Positions 8,389 to 18,900 of a stretch of 64,000 nucleotides of DNA are shown piece by piece (position 1 is the stretch's first letter; each line of letters begins with the position of its first letter). A program made the position numbers and the translations under genes. The notes beneath the pieces were generated by a model. It searched no databases. It saw only the letters and a program-made list of their open reading frames with translations, and was not told the origin of the DNA. Source of the stretch: Lachnospiraceae oral taxon 107 str. F0167 (GTDB taxonomy: Bacteria > Bacillota > Clostridia > Lachnospirales > Lachnospiraceae); assembly GCA_000209465.1 (NCBI GenBank), contig GL890590.1, positions 47,509 to 111,508 on the forward strand, written 5' to 3'.

Positions 8389-9732
8389 ATGAGAAAAAAA
8401 ATATTTTTATCGCTTTTTGCTGTTGGTTTACTTTTTGTATCACCGGGAACAGTCTATGCTGAGGGGTGGTCAAAGTCGGGATCCGACTGGATATACTTAG
8501 ATAATAACAATAATAAGATAACAAATGAGTGGAGAAAGGGTGCTGATGATAAGTGGCGCTACCTGAATGAAAAAGGTGTAATGGCAACGGAGAGTTGGGT
8601 AGATGACAGTAATTATTATGTTGATGATCAGGGACTTATAGTAGAAGGCTGGAAAAAGCTGAAGTTTGGAAATGAGTATCATTGGGCATATTTCCAAAGC
8701 GGAGGCAAGGCTGTAAAAGAGAGTTGGAAGAATATAGGTGATAAGCATTATTATTTTGATGATGAAGGAAAGATGCTTACCGGCTGGATATTGGATGATG
8801 ATTACTATACAAAAAGTGACGGAACCATGGTGACCGGATGGTATAAGCTTGTGCCGCCATACAGTGAGGAGTCAAAGCCGGGACCGAATCAGACATCGGG
8901 TGAGAAGTGGTTTTACTTTGCAAGTAATGGAAAGAAGTTTAAACCTGTACTGACAAACGGGATTAAATACGGTGAGAAAAAAATAGACGGTTCAAGATAT
9001 GCATTTAATGAAAACGGTGAACTTGTAACCGGCTGGGTTCAAATATCGGGTGGCTCCAATCCGTCTATAAGAAATTTTAAATATATAAATGAGGACGGAA
9101 CCGTAAGAAAAGGATGGTATTCCATAGAGCCTCCGGAGGAGCTGGCAGGGGGATATAATAATCTTGTTGAGTGGTTTTATTTTTCAACCACAGGAGAACC
9201 ATATGCCTCAAAGACCGATAATCTTAATGCAGGTGATTTGCTGAAAATAAATGATAAACAGTATTTATTTAATAAAAACGGAAATCCCGTATACGGTATT
9301 CAAAAGGTTTATCATGGAAACAGCTATTCGGCATATTATTTCGGTACAAGCTCTCAATGCTATTTGATAAAAGGAAAGCAGAATATAAAGGAGAGTTCAG
9401 GTCAACTTGAAGAGTATTATTTTCAGACCTCAACAGGCAAGGGTTGGACGGGAACAAAGGATTCAAAGCTTTATTATAAGGGAAGAATTGTAAAAGCAAA
9501 TCCTTCTTTAAAGTATCAGGTTTTCAGTGTTCCGAATGAAAACGGAACAGGAAGCACAAATTATGTGGTAGCTCCTTCGGGGAAAATCGTATCAAATGCC
9601 AGAGTCAAGGATGCGGATAAGGTGGAATATAAGACAAATTCTTCCGGAGTATTGGTTGCAATAGACGGAGATACAAATATAAAGGGAACTTTTGAGGTTC
9701 CGCAAGAGCCCGAGTGGACAAATAATGATTAA
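8389..9732 (+). CDS. Secreted cell-wall-binding repeat protein (447 aa)
   Basis: The N-terminus is a signal peptide (MRKKIFLSLFAVGLLFV..., cleavage after VYA). The rest is a chain of aromatic repeats of the choline-binding/glucan-binding type, for example GWSKSGSDWIYLD, KWRYLNEKGVMATESW, HYYFDDEGKMLTGW and KWFYFASNGKKF. Such repeats bind cell-wall teichoic acid or glucans and attach the protein non-covalently to the surface. No separate enzymatic domain is visible, so it may be structural or a ligand-binding surface protein. ATG follows GGAGTGAAAT. HIT and rhomboid genes follow closely. Two further cell-wall-repeat genes lie downstream after a terminator, so the region is a surface-protein cluster. 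Confidence 0.85.
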   Translation: MRKKIFLSLFAVGLLFVSPGTVYAEGWSKSGSDWIYLDNNNNKITNEWRKGADDKWRYLNEKGVMATESWVDDSNYYVDDQGLIVEGWKKLKFGNEYHWAYFQSGGKAVKESWKNIGDKHYYFDDEGKMLTGWILDDDYYTKSDGTMVTGWYKLVPPYSEESKPGPNQTSGEKWFYFASNGKKFKPVLTNGIKYGEKKIDGSRYAFNENGELVTGWVQISGGSNPSIRNFKYINEDGTVRKGWYSIEPPEELAGGYNNLVEWFYFSTTGEPYASKTDNLNAGDLLKINDKQYLFNKNGNPVYGIQKVYHGNSYSAYYFGTSSQCYLIKGKQNIKESSGQLEEYYFQTSTGKGWTGTKDSKLYYKGRIVKANPSLKYQVFSVPNENGTGSTNYVVAPSGKIVSNARVKDADKVEYKTNSSGVLVAIDGDTNIKGTFEVPQEPEWTNND

Positions 9733-9744
9733 AGTGAGGGAAAT

Positions 9745-10155
9745 ATGGATTGTATTTTTTGTAAAATAGCGAATGGAGAGATTCCGTCAGATACGGTTTA
9801 TGAAGATGAAAATTTTAGAGTAATACTCGATTTATCTCCGGCAAGTAAAGGGCATATGCTTATTTTGCCGAAGTCGCATGCAAGAGATATTACGGAACTT
9901 CAAGAGGATATAGCAGGTAAGGCGCTTGTACTTGCGGCAAAACTTGGAAAGGCATCCATGAGTGCTTTGGGTGCTACAGGGTTTAACACTTTGGCGAATA
10001 CGGGAGAGAGTGCCGGACAGACGGTGTTCCACTGTCATATTCATGTTATACCAAGATATGATGATGCTTCAAGTATTGTCAGCTGGACTCCGAGAGAGTC
10101 TGATAAGGAAGTGCAAAAAGAGACTGCAAAGAAAATTTCAGAGTGTTTTAGATAA
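9745..10155 (+). CDS. HIT-family nucleotide hydrolase
   Basis: A 136-residue HIT (histidine triad) protein. It starts MDCIFCKIANGEIPSDTVYED, the usual family opening with a possible zinc-binding CxxC, and ends with the active-site triad HCHIHVIPRY, in which the middle histidine forms the nucleotidyl intermediate. Relatives hydrolyse AMP-lysine, AMP-NH2 or dinucleoside polyphosphates in the cytoplasm. The start follows GTGAGGGAAAT, 12 bases after the cell-wall-repeat gene, and the stop overlaps the rhomboid start (TAATG), so the three genes may be co-transcribed. Confidence 0.93.
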   Translation: MDCIFCKIANGEIPSDTVYEDENFRVILDLSPASKGHMLILPKSHARDITELQEDIAGKALVLAAKLGKASMSALGATGFNTLANTGESAGQTVFHCHIHVIPRYDDASSIVSWTPRESDKEVQKETAKKISECFR

Positions 10156-10772
10156 TGGAGTTTGGAATCGGTAAAAAAAACTATATAGCTATCAGTATTA
10201 TTGTAGTGAATATTATATATTTTATATTTCTTGAAACACATGGAGGCTCCACATCCACCATGGTAATGTTAAAGTATGGTGCATCATTCCCTGTAAATAT
10301 ACAGGGGGGAGAGTATTACCGACTTGTAACATCCATGTTTATGCATTTCGGAATAGAGCATATAGCCAATAATATGCTTATTTTGGCGATTCTTGGATGT
10401 AAACTGGAGGATATAGCCGGTCATATAAGATTTTTTATAATTTATATGCTTTCAGGAGTCCTGGCTAATATAGCATCTGACTGGTTTCAGACAAACAGTG
10501 GTGATTATGCGGTCAGTGCCGGAGCTTCCGGAGCAATTTTCGGAGTGGTCGGAGCATTGCTTTATGCATTGATAATAAACAGAGGCAGAATAAAGGATCT
10601 GAGTCTCTATCAGATAGCCGCCTCACTTGTGCTTATGTTATATGCGGGATTTAAGTCCACGGGGGTGGACAATGTGGCACATGTGGTAGGGGCACTTGGC
10701 GGATTTTTGCTTTGCCTTCTATTGTATCGTCCACAAATTGATAAGAGCTATGAAGATATAGAGTTTTTGTAA
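10155..10772 (+). CDS. Rhomboid-family intramembrane serine protease
   Basis: A 205-residue, six-helix membrane protein. The catalytic serine lies in SAGASGAIFG (GxSG) in helix 4 and the catalytic histidine in DNVAHVVGALGG in helix 6; a HFGIEHIANN motif follows helix 1-2, where rhomboids keep conserved His and Asn. These proteases cut membrane proteins within the bilayer. ATG overlaps the HIT stop by one base, indicating coupling. Given the neighbours, surface-protein or membrane-protein processing is a reasonable but unproven role. A terminator follows. Confidence 0.92.
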   Translation: MEFGIGKKNYIAISIIVVNIIYFIFLETHGGSTSTMVMLKYGASFPVNIQGGEYYRLVTSMFMHFGIEHIANNMLILAILGCKLEDIAGHIRFFIIYMLSGVLANIASDWFQTNSGDYAVSAGASGAIFGVVGALLYALIINRGRIKDLSLYQIAASLVLMLYAGFKSTGVDNVAHVVGALGGFLLCLLLYRPQIDKSYEDIEFL

Positions 10773-10816
10773 ATATATACTGTAAGTTGATGTTTGATAA
10801 AGATATAAAAGAATGT

Positions 10817-10855
10817 AAAAAAGGAAATATCTGCTTGACGGGTGTTTCCTTTTTT
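10817..10855 (+). terminator. Terminator after the rhomboid gene
   Basis: AAAAAAGGAAA (10817-10827) and TTTCCTTTTTT (10845-10855) form an 11-pair stem with a 17-base loop; the 3' arm is T-rich. Confidence 0.7.
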
Positions 10856-10861
10856 GATGGA

Positions 10862-11186
10862 AAAAACAAAATTCAATGTAAATTTAATATGACACATTTT
10901 GTGAAGTTAGAGTTAAAAATAACTTATGAAAATATATAAGATTTATTTAAGCAACATTTGTTGATTTAAAATGCATAAAATGGCATAAAAATATTATTAA
11001 AAATATAAAAATAATAGATGATAATAATAATAAATTAAGATAAGAACTAAATATTAATATGTTGTTACCTATTAAAATTAAATGATTTGCTTTTTCTTTC
11101 TTTAGGTAATATAATGTTAATAAGAATATAAGTTTTTGCAACTATATTTTAAGATGTTTTTAATATAAAAAACTTATATTTTTCAT
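10862..11186. other. Very AT-rich intergenic stretch, no gene seen
   Basis: About 325 bases with almost no G or C. No convincing reading frame or RNA fold. It probably holds the promoter of the downstream surface-protein operon, but many TATAAT-like words make the exact site uncertain. Confidence 0.5.
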
Positions 11187-11219
11187 TGTATTAACAAAAA
11201 AATAAATACTGTTAATACA
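11187..11219 (+). promoter_or_regulatory. Perfect 9-bp inverted repeat before the surface-protein operon
   Basis: TGTATTAAC (11187-11195) and GTTAATACA (11211-11219) are exact inverted copies separated by 15 A-rich bases, ending 24 bases before the next start codon. It could be an operator or a 5' mRNA stem-loop. No T-run follows, so it is not a terminator. Confidence 0.45.
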
Positions 11220-11243
11220 AAATAAATTAGAGAAAGGGTGAAT

Positions 11244-12899
11244 ATGAAGAAAAAAGATAAGACGCTTTTGACTTCTGTCGGAGTGCTTGCACTCATCCTC
11301 AGCATGGGAACTGTTGGAACGATAAGCAGTTCTGCAGCAGTACCCGGATGGACCAAATCCGGTGATGAGTGGATGTACCTAGCAGATGACGGAACTCCTC
11401 TTACAGATGTGTGGAGAGAGTCCAAGGGCTACATGTATTATCTTGACGAGTCCGGGAAAATCCTTAAGGACGCCTTTTTTACATGGAAGGGGGATGACTA
11501 CTATGTAAAAGAGGATGGAAAGATGGCAAAGGATGAGTGGGCATTTATTTCTGAGGGTGAGGAACCCGGCTGGAGGTATTTCGGTAATGACGGAAGTGCC
11601 TACAGAAGGAAAAACGGTATTGTTGTCCACAATATTGACGGTAAGAGATACATATTCGATGAGAACGGTGTGATGCTTACCGGATGGATTGATGCGACAG
11701 GAAATCCTGTTTCAGATGAAGATCCGTTTAAGGAGGGTATGTATTTCAGCTATGATGACGGTGCAATGCTTACAGATGCATGGCTTGACTACTACGAGAA
11801 CAATGCCGGTGGCTCAAATGCAGACAGCTTGGTGACACAAAGAAACTACAAAGATTATGACAGTATGTGGTTCTATTTTGATGCGAAGAGTAAAAAACTC
11901 AAGTCGACCACTGATAACCCGAAGCAAAGGGATATCAATGGAGGCACCTATCAGTTTGATGAAAACGGTGTTTTAAATCCATGGTGGGGAAATATAGCCA
12001 CTGTCAGCAATGCTAACAGAAGTAATCCTACAACACTTAATAAGGATGGTAAAAGAGAAGGTACAAAGTACTTTAACGGAAGTACCAACGGTTCTCTTTC
12101 AAAGAATGAGTGGCTTTGGATGTATCCTTCAGATGAAATGAGCATTGAGGACGCACAAAGTATTGAGGCAAGCTGGTGGAGAACAGATGATACCGGTAGA
12201 GTTGTTACCAATTCCATAAGAAGGGTAAATGATGTGTACTATGCCTTTGACGGTCTTGGAAGAATGCAGTCGGGATTTGTACTGTTTGACGGAAGACATG
12301 AGTTTGTTGCTCAGTATGATGTGGATGCATGGAAGAAGGAAGACTTTATAGAAGGAAATATCTATGGAGTGGAGAGATCTGATTTATACTTCTTCTCAAA
12401 TGATGAGCTTAATGATGGTGGTATGAAAACCGGACATGATATATATATAAATATCGAAGACGGTACATTCGCTTTCGGCTTTGGCAGCAACGGTAAGGCT
12501 ATAGGCGGAAGGAATAAAATGAAACTTTGGAACGACTCATATTATATAAACGGTCTAAGGCTTGATGCGCCCGAAGATCTCGGATATGGTGTTGTAAAAG
12601 AGACTCTTCCATCAGGAGAACATCGTTATAAACTGGTAAATGCATCAGGAAAGGTAATAAAAGGTCATAAAAAGGTAGTAAGGGACTCCGAAGGCGGTTA
12701 CTATATGCTTCTTAATAACTGTGTTGTGGGATATACCGAGGATGAGTATAAACCTGTATACAGAACAGGAACAGAGGGAACCGGATTCTATCATTATGAT
12801 AAAAAAGAGTCCGATAAATATGCACGTGGTTTAGCCGGTAAAGCGGTAGAGAATCCGGAGTTTTCAGATCTTCCGGATGATGCAAGGCTGAACTTTTAA
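11244..12899 (+). CDS. Secreted cell-wall-binding repeat protein (551 aa)
   Basis: ATG 11244 is preceded by GAAAGGG at good spacing and is preferred over an in-frame GTG at 11238. A signal peptide (KKKDKTLLTSVGVLALILS..., cleavage near SSAA) leads into aromatic repeats of the choline-binding-like type, such as GWTKSGDEWMYLADDGT, YMYYLDESGKILKDAF, GWRYFGNDGS and RYIFDENGVMLTGW. The second half is less regular. The sequence resembles the protein at 8389-9732, and both may bind the same wall polymer. Its stop overlaps an upstream ATG of the next gene's frame (TAATG), and the giant surface protein starts 20 bases later, so the three genes at 11.2-23.8 kb probably form one operon. Confidence 0.85.
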   Translation: MKKKDKTLLTSVGVLALILSMGTVGTISSSAAVPGWTKSGDEWMYLADDGTPLTDVWRESKGYMYYLDESGKILKDAFFTWKGDDYYVKEDGKMAKDEWAFISEGEEPGWRYFGNDGSAYRRKNGIVVHNIDGKRYIFDENGVMLTGWIDATGNPVSDEDPFKEGMYFSYDDGAMLTDAWLDYYENNAGGSNADSLVTQRNYKDYDSMWFYFDAKSKKLKSTTDNPKQRDINGGTYQFDENGVLNPWWGNIATVSNANRSNPTTLNKDGKREGTKYFNGSTNGSLSKNEWLWMYPSDEMSIEDAQSIEASWWRTDDTGRVVTNSIRRVNDVYYAFDGLGRMQSGFVLFDGRHEFVAQYDVDAWKKEDFIEGNIYGVERSDLYFFSNDELNDGGMKTGHDIYINIEDGTFAFGFGSNGKAIGGRNKMKLWNDSYYINGLRLDAPEDLGYGVVKETLPSGEHRYKLVNASGKVIKGHKKVVRDSEGGYYMLLNNCVVGYTEDEYKPVYRTGTEGTGFYHYDKKESDKYARGLAGKAVENPEFSDLPDDARLNF

Positions 12900-12919
12900 T
12901 GTTAGTCGGGAGTGTAAAT

Positions 12920-15900
12920 ATGAAAAATGAAGGTTTATTTAAAAAGGCTCTGAAAAAGGGAGCGGCGTGGCTGTTGTCAGCGGCCATGACCACCACACTT
13001 TTTTCAGGGGCGATGCCTATAAAGGCTTTTGCGGCGACGGAGTTGCAAAATCCGGGAATATCATCGACCGGTGAAAATGACAATATGAAGTATTCTTGGA
13101 AGACTTCGGGTGACTGGGGAGAAACCGGAGCTGTTTCCTATAGATACAATTTTGAGTCCAAGAACGGAAACGGCACCACCGGTGATGTAACATATAGCCA
13201 GTACGGTGTGCCTCTATATATAGTCATGCCTAAAAGTAATAGTGATAATGGTGCACAAGACGGATCTTTTAATATTCCCCCGAACAGTAGCACTTACAAT
13301 CCGGAAACACTTATGAACAGCCGCTATTATATGGCGAAGATGGGGCAAAGGCAGTCTGAACTTGGCGGCGGTAATGCAGTAAATGGAAGTAATCAGCCTG
13401 TTGCATTATCCGGAACCACATGGAACGGTGCTGTAGAAACTACAAAGTTCGGTTCAGGCTCCGATGAAAGAACCATTGAGAGTATGGTAACGACCACTGC
13501 GGATGAGAAGTACATATATGCGGACTATTATTTCTATGGAAGAGAAAATATTCCGGCAGGCGGTCAGAGATTTCTTATTTCAATGGCCTATGACTTCCAA
13601 GTAAACGGTTCATTACAAAAGGATGTTGTAATTACAGACAGAGGCTTTTACTTAAGAAGAACAGGTGATTTGTCTACAATTAATGTTATCTTGGGTGATG
13701 CTTCAATAGGAGCAAGTCAGGCAAGTACAAAGTGGATTGGTAACTTCGGTTCAAGAATTCCGTCTTCCTTTAGAAACGGAGTGCAAGGTAACTATTCAGC
13801 TACCAATATTAATGATCTGGTAGGTCAGGGACTTAGTAATGCGGATTTCTCTACAGTGTTCTCATGGGATATAGTACTGCGTCCATATGAGACTGTGCAT
13901 AGAAGAGTTGCCTACACTTATTCAGAGGCGGCAATCTATGTATCTTCTGCAAATGGAAATGACAGTAATACCGGTATTTACAATCAGCCTTTAAAGACTA
14001 TTGAAGCTGCATTTGCAAAGGCAAACGGTAAGGTGGCTACAATCTTTGTACAGGACTATGATCCTATATCAAGCACGATTGAGATACCGTCAAGCTTAAG
14101 TGCAAACACAAAGCTTACTATTTCAAGTACGGATATTTCATTTGACGCTCATTCAAGAACTTATGGAGGCGGTAGCGGTGCTGCTACTCCGGTCAGCATA
14201 AAGAGAGCCACGGGATTTGAGGGTGCACTCTTTAAGAATACTACAGGCCTTTCAATTAACTTTGACAATATCGTCTTGGACGGTGACGGAAGAGGAAATG
14301 AGGCATTGCTTATTTCCAATAACGGAACTGTCAACTTAAATAACGGTGTAAAGCTTATCGGTTCTACAGGAGGAGCACTTGATATAAGCGGCGGTTCGAT
14401 AAACTTAAAGGGTAAGTCGGATGAACCCGTAAATCCGGTGACTGTTGAAAACAATGCCGGTACTTCAGATATTGAAGGAGCTGTTAAGATTACAGGTTCA
14501 GCTTCTATGACTGTATCGGGTCTTGTAAAGATACAGGGAAATACCAAGGCTCCGGCGTCCAGTGCGCCTCCGGGAACATTGCCTTCAAAGGCCAATGTAT
14601 ATCTTGGAAGCGGAAAGGTGGTTACTGTAAACGATGCAATAAGAGGTTCAGAGATTGGTGTTACCACACAGACCTTACCTACAGATACCACACCTGTAGT
14701 TATTGCAGAGCCGGCTTCAACTTATCCGGGAGGTGTTGTATCACCTGCACCTTTCCTTGACAAATTTGTAAAGGACAGTGATGCGGCAGGTATTATAAAG
14801 GATACCGATGATGCAACTCAGGAAAAGGTTGTATTAAAGGCAAATGAACAGACCATAAAGACTGTAATAAGGGATAATAACGGCGCTGTAATAACAGGCG
14901 CACCTACTATTGCAGACCAGAAAAAGCCTGTAGGTGAGTTGGTGACCTTAGCCGCACCTCCGGCTACATTTACAGCAGGTACTACAACTTATACATTGGA
15001 TGTGGATGCTTCAGAGACTTATCCGACCTATCCTGCATCACCTTTTGCAACGGACGGAGCCTTTACAGGAATTGTTCCTGCTGAAGAACTTCAGATAACC
15101 TATAAGTACAGACCGAATACGGGAACAGTGGCATTTAACGGAAACGGAGGTATACCGGCATCAACGGCACCTCAGACAGGAAATGCCGGAGCACAGATTG
15201 CAGCTCCGAATCCTACAAAATTCGGATATGTATTAAGCGGATGGAACTCTGCGGCTGACGGAAGCGGAACGGCGCTTACTCAGATAGCAGGAGCTTATAA
15301 GGCTACCGTAAGAGCAGGTGAGGCTGATGTTTACTATGCTCAGTGGGCACCTGATACATCACAGGTATTTGATCTTACCGCACAGTATACAAACTATGAT
15401 CACAGTATAACCTTCGGAAGTATTACTTCATCGGGACATGCTTTCACACTGCCTTTTACAATATCTAAAAAAACTGTAAGAGGTTATGAGTGGAGTGCGG
15501 CGGCATCGGATAAGGTGCCTTCAAGCCTTCCCGGAAGCTTTGATGTACATGGAACATATACAGGCACAATGCCTTTACAGGATGCAACTGTAAGATATGG
15601 TTATAATGTAAGCACAAATCCTGCGGACAGATCTCCGTTTAAAGTATATTACAGAGTGGGATCGGTGACAGGACCGATTGTACCTACATCTGACAGCACA
15701 GGTGGAAATGCCCTTTACTTCCCTGAGGAAAATGTAAGCTTTACACCTCAGCAGTTTATGGGATATGACATATCTGATGCACAGGTTGTGGACGGTCTTA
15801 CACCAAGCCCGGCAACTGCTACCGACAATTTTGTGACTGCAATGACTGAGTATGGATTTGACAGTGATTATAACTTTACAGGAAAGATGCCTAACCAGCA

Positions 15901-18900
15901 GGTTACTCTTGTATATGTTTTAACAACAAACGGTTCAGCGGTGCCATACAGTGTAAGCTATAAGGATATGGATACTACAGATGAACTTCTTAGGGATATA
16001 ATTCCTGAAAAGACAGATTCAATACCTGTAGGAACACCGTTTACGGAAAATTACAGAGCATTGTACGGATACAGCTTTAATTCCACAACTGAAGATCCGG
16101 CAGGAAGCGGAAGCTTTAATCCTACTACACATGATTATGATGTGGTAATGCCTGCGGGAGAGTTGCAGATCGGCTATAAGTACAACAGAGTAAGTTCAAA
16201 ATGGGCTGATATAACATATGTGGCAGGCGCTAACGGAAGCATCACAAATCAGCCGAATAATGATCCTTCAAATCCGCTCTATGTTTCAACAGATGTAATG
16301 GCGGCAGGCAGCGGCTATAAGGCTTCGGTTCTTATTAATGACGGAAGCGCAGACGGTGCGGCAAATGCCTACACCTTTGAAAAAATTGTGGAAAAGAATT
16401 TAGTTCCAAATGCGACAGGCGATCAGTATTATGTATTTGAAGGCTGGTTCATCGACAGTAACGGTGACGGAATCAGAAATAACGGCGAAAGTTTGGTTGC
16501 AAATACGGAGCAATTCAGCGGACCGGTAACACTTAGTGCATCCTTTGCAGAGGATCCTCAGTGGTGGGGAGATATTTACTTTGCAGCAGGACCTAACGGA
16601 AGTATTAATGCAGGTCAGCCGACATCAATGCATCTGACAAAGGATAAGCATTGGTCGGATGTAATAACTCCTGCGGTTACACCGGTAGCAAACTTTATAA
16701 ATGATAAGTGGTATGACGGAAATTCCGCCATGAGCGCAGGCTCAGGTATAACTCTCGGAAATACCTATACATTTAAATTCGTTCCGGATCCGAATGCTTT
16801 CGGAACAAATGCAGGACTTCCGGATGCTGTCGGAAGCATAAATCAGGACAGCGGAAGAGGAAGAATAACAGTATATGATACTGCACAGGGATACAGCTAT
16901 ATTGTTACTGAAACTGACGGTACAATAGTTGCAACCCAGAACGGAAATGCTACAGGAAGAAATATCTTTGAAGATCTTTATCCTGAACATCGCTATCATG
17001 TATATGAGGTGGTATCACCTGTTATCGCAAATGTAGGCGACAATATATCTACAGTCGGAGGAGCGGCAGGACCTACAGAGGTTTTAATACCTGCTCTTGA
17101 AAATAACTACAAGGTAGACTTTGACGAGGAAGATGAAGCTTACACCACACTTATCGTAAACCCGGCGGATCCCAATTCGGATTATGCCGTGCTTGATGAG
17201 AACGGAAATGTTGTGATAACACCTGAAACAAGGGCAGACGGATGGCAAACACCTACCGGAAGCAATCCGGCGATTGCCAAGTTCTCAAAACTTATATACA
17301 ATGCAACCTACACCGTTGTGGCAAGACCCAGAGGTTCATCACTTACACCGCAGGATCAGTTGGCCGACGGAACGGTAATAGTTACCGACCCGAGCGGAGG
17401 ACTTGAGATACCTAAGTTTATTGTGGAAACACAAAGAGGAAGTGTGGCAAGTGTTGCAGGCAATGCGGTAAGCACATCAAGATTTGAAGATGCACATGCA
17501 GGAGAGAGTGTTGTACTTGATGCACCTGCAAGCGGATTCTTATATTGGAGGGTAACTGTAGGATCAATACCGGGAGTAACCGGCAAGATTACAGACAGGA
17601 ACTTTACATTTACCATGCCTTCAACCAATGTGCTCTTAACGGCATATTATGCAGGAGTTGCTTCACCAAGCAATGCAACCGTTGTAGATGAACTTAGAGG
17701 CGGAAGTGAAGGAGAAGTTGCATTAAATCCTGAGGATATTGATAATCTTTCAAATCTGCTTACAACACCTGAGGATATCTCATTAAAGGCTGTAAATAAT
17801 GCAGATGTTATGTATAAGATTGTTTATAAGAAGGGCAAACCCACTTCAGCTGAAAATGCTCTTATAAAGACTGAGAATCCGTTTAATCTTCATGAGTCGG
17901 CATATACAGGTGCATGGTCACTTAATATCGACATTGAAAGATATGTAAACGGAAGAAAAGTTGACAGAGATATGAGCTATGCAAGCGGTGTAGAGTTTGA
18001 TACCTATATCCAGCTTGACAGAAATGATGTGGATATGCTTGATTATAAGCTGTATGAAATAGGAAGAGGCGGCTCGGGAAACATTGTTTTAACTGAAGTT
18101 GCAATGTCTGAGGATCCTGAAAGTACAGGAGGTTTGTTCCATTTCAGAAGTAATCCGTTTAAGAGATATGTACTTGCATACTCTAAAGCATATAAACTTA
18201 CATTTAAATACACTTATGAGAATCTTACTGAGAGATTTAAGGTAAGAAAGGGAGATGCCCCTGTGGATTATCCGCAGTATGCCGCACTTCCGGCACTTGT
18301 AGAAAAGTACTCTGAAGAGAGCACAGGATATGAATATACAAAGCTTGGATGGAGTAAGTCACTTACTGCATACAAGGCATTTGATGAGAGTGCTCCGCTT
18401 ACAAGAAAGACTACAGTTTTCTCATTCTATAAGAGCAATAAGGAAGATGTGGACAGGGCAAGAGATTTACTCAATGACCTGCTTAAAAAGGCAATTTCTT
18501 ATTCAGATTCTTATTTCTTAAAGAAGAAGGAAGCAAGTGAGTTGAATGTATTTATTAAGCAGATTGCAGAATTGCTTGACCGCCCTCAAAGACCAAGTTT
18601 GGTGGAGATAAATGCGGCAATAGATACTTTCAAAGAGCAGATAAAGCCATATGAAGAAGTGCTTGATATAAGATATGGTGATTATAATAACGGAACCGTA
18701 ACCAGAGTTGATCGCAATACAAAGCGTTCAGAGCGTTCTACAGCCAGAAGCGGAGGAGGAACCTCAGGAGGCGGCGGAAAGGGAAGCGGAACAAAAGCAG
18801 ATCCGATCCTTTCCAGAACAAAGAATGATTACCATGTCGGAGTTAACGGAAACTGGTCAAAGAATGCCAACGGAAAGTGGCAGTTTAAGATGAATGGTGG

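Noticed and set aside
14161..14691. Long minus-strand frame (176 codons) inside the giant surface-protein gene
   Set aside because: It is antisense to a well-supported secreted protein, has no ribosome site and a low-complexity Pro/Val/Ser-rich product, as expected for the mirror of a repetitive gene.
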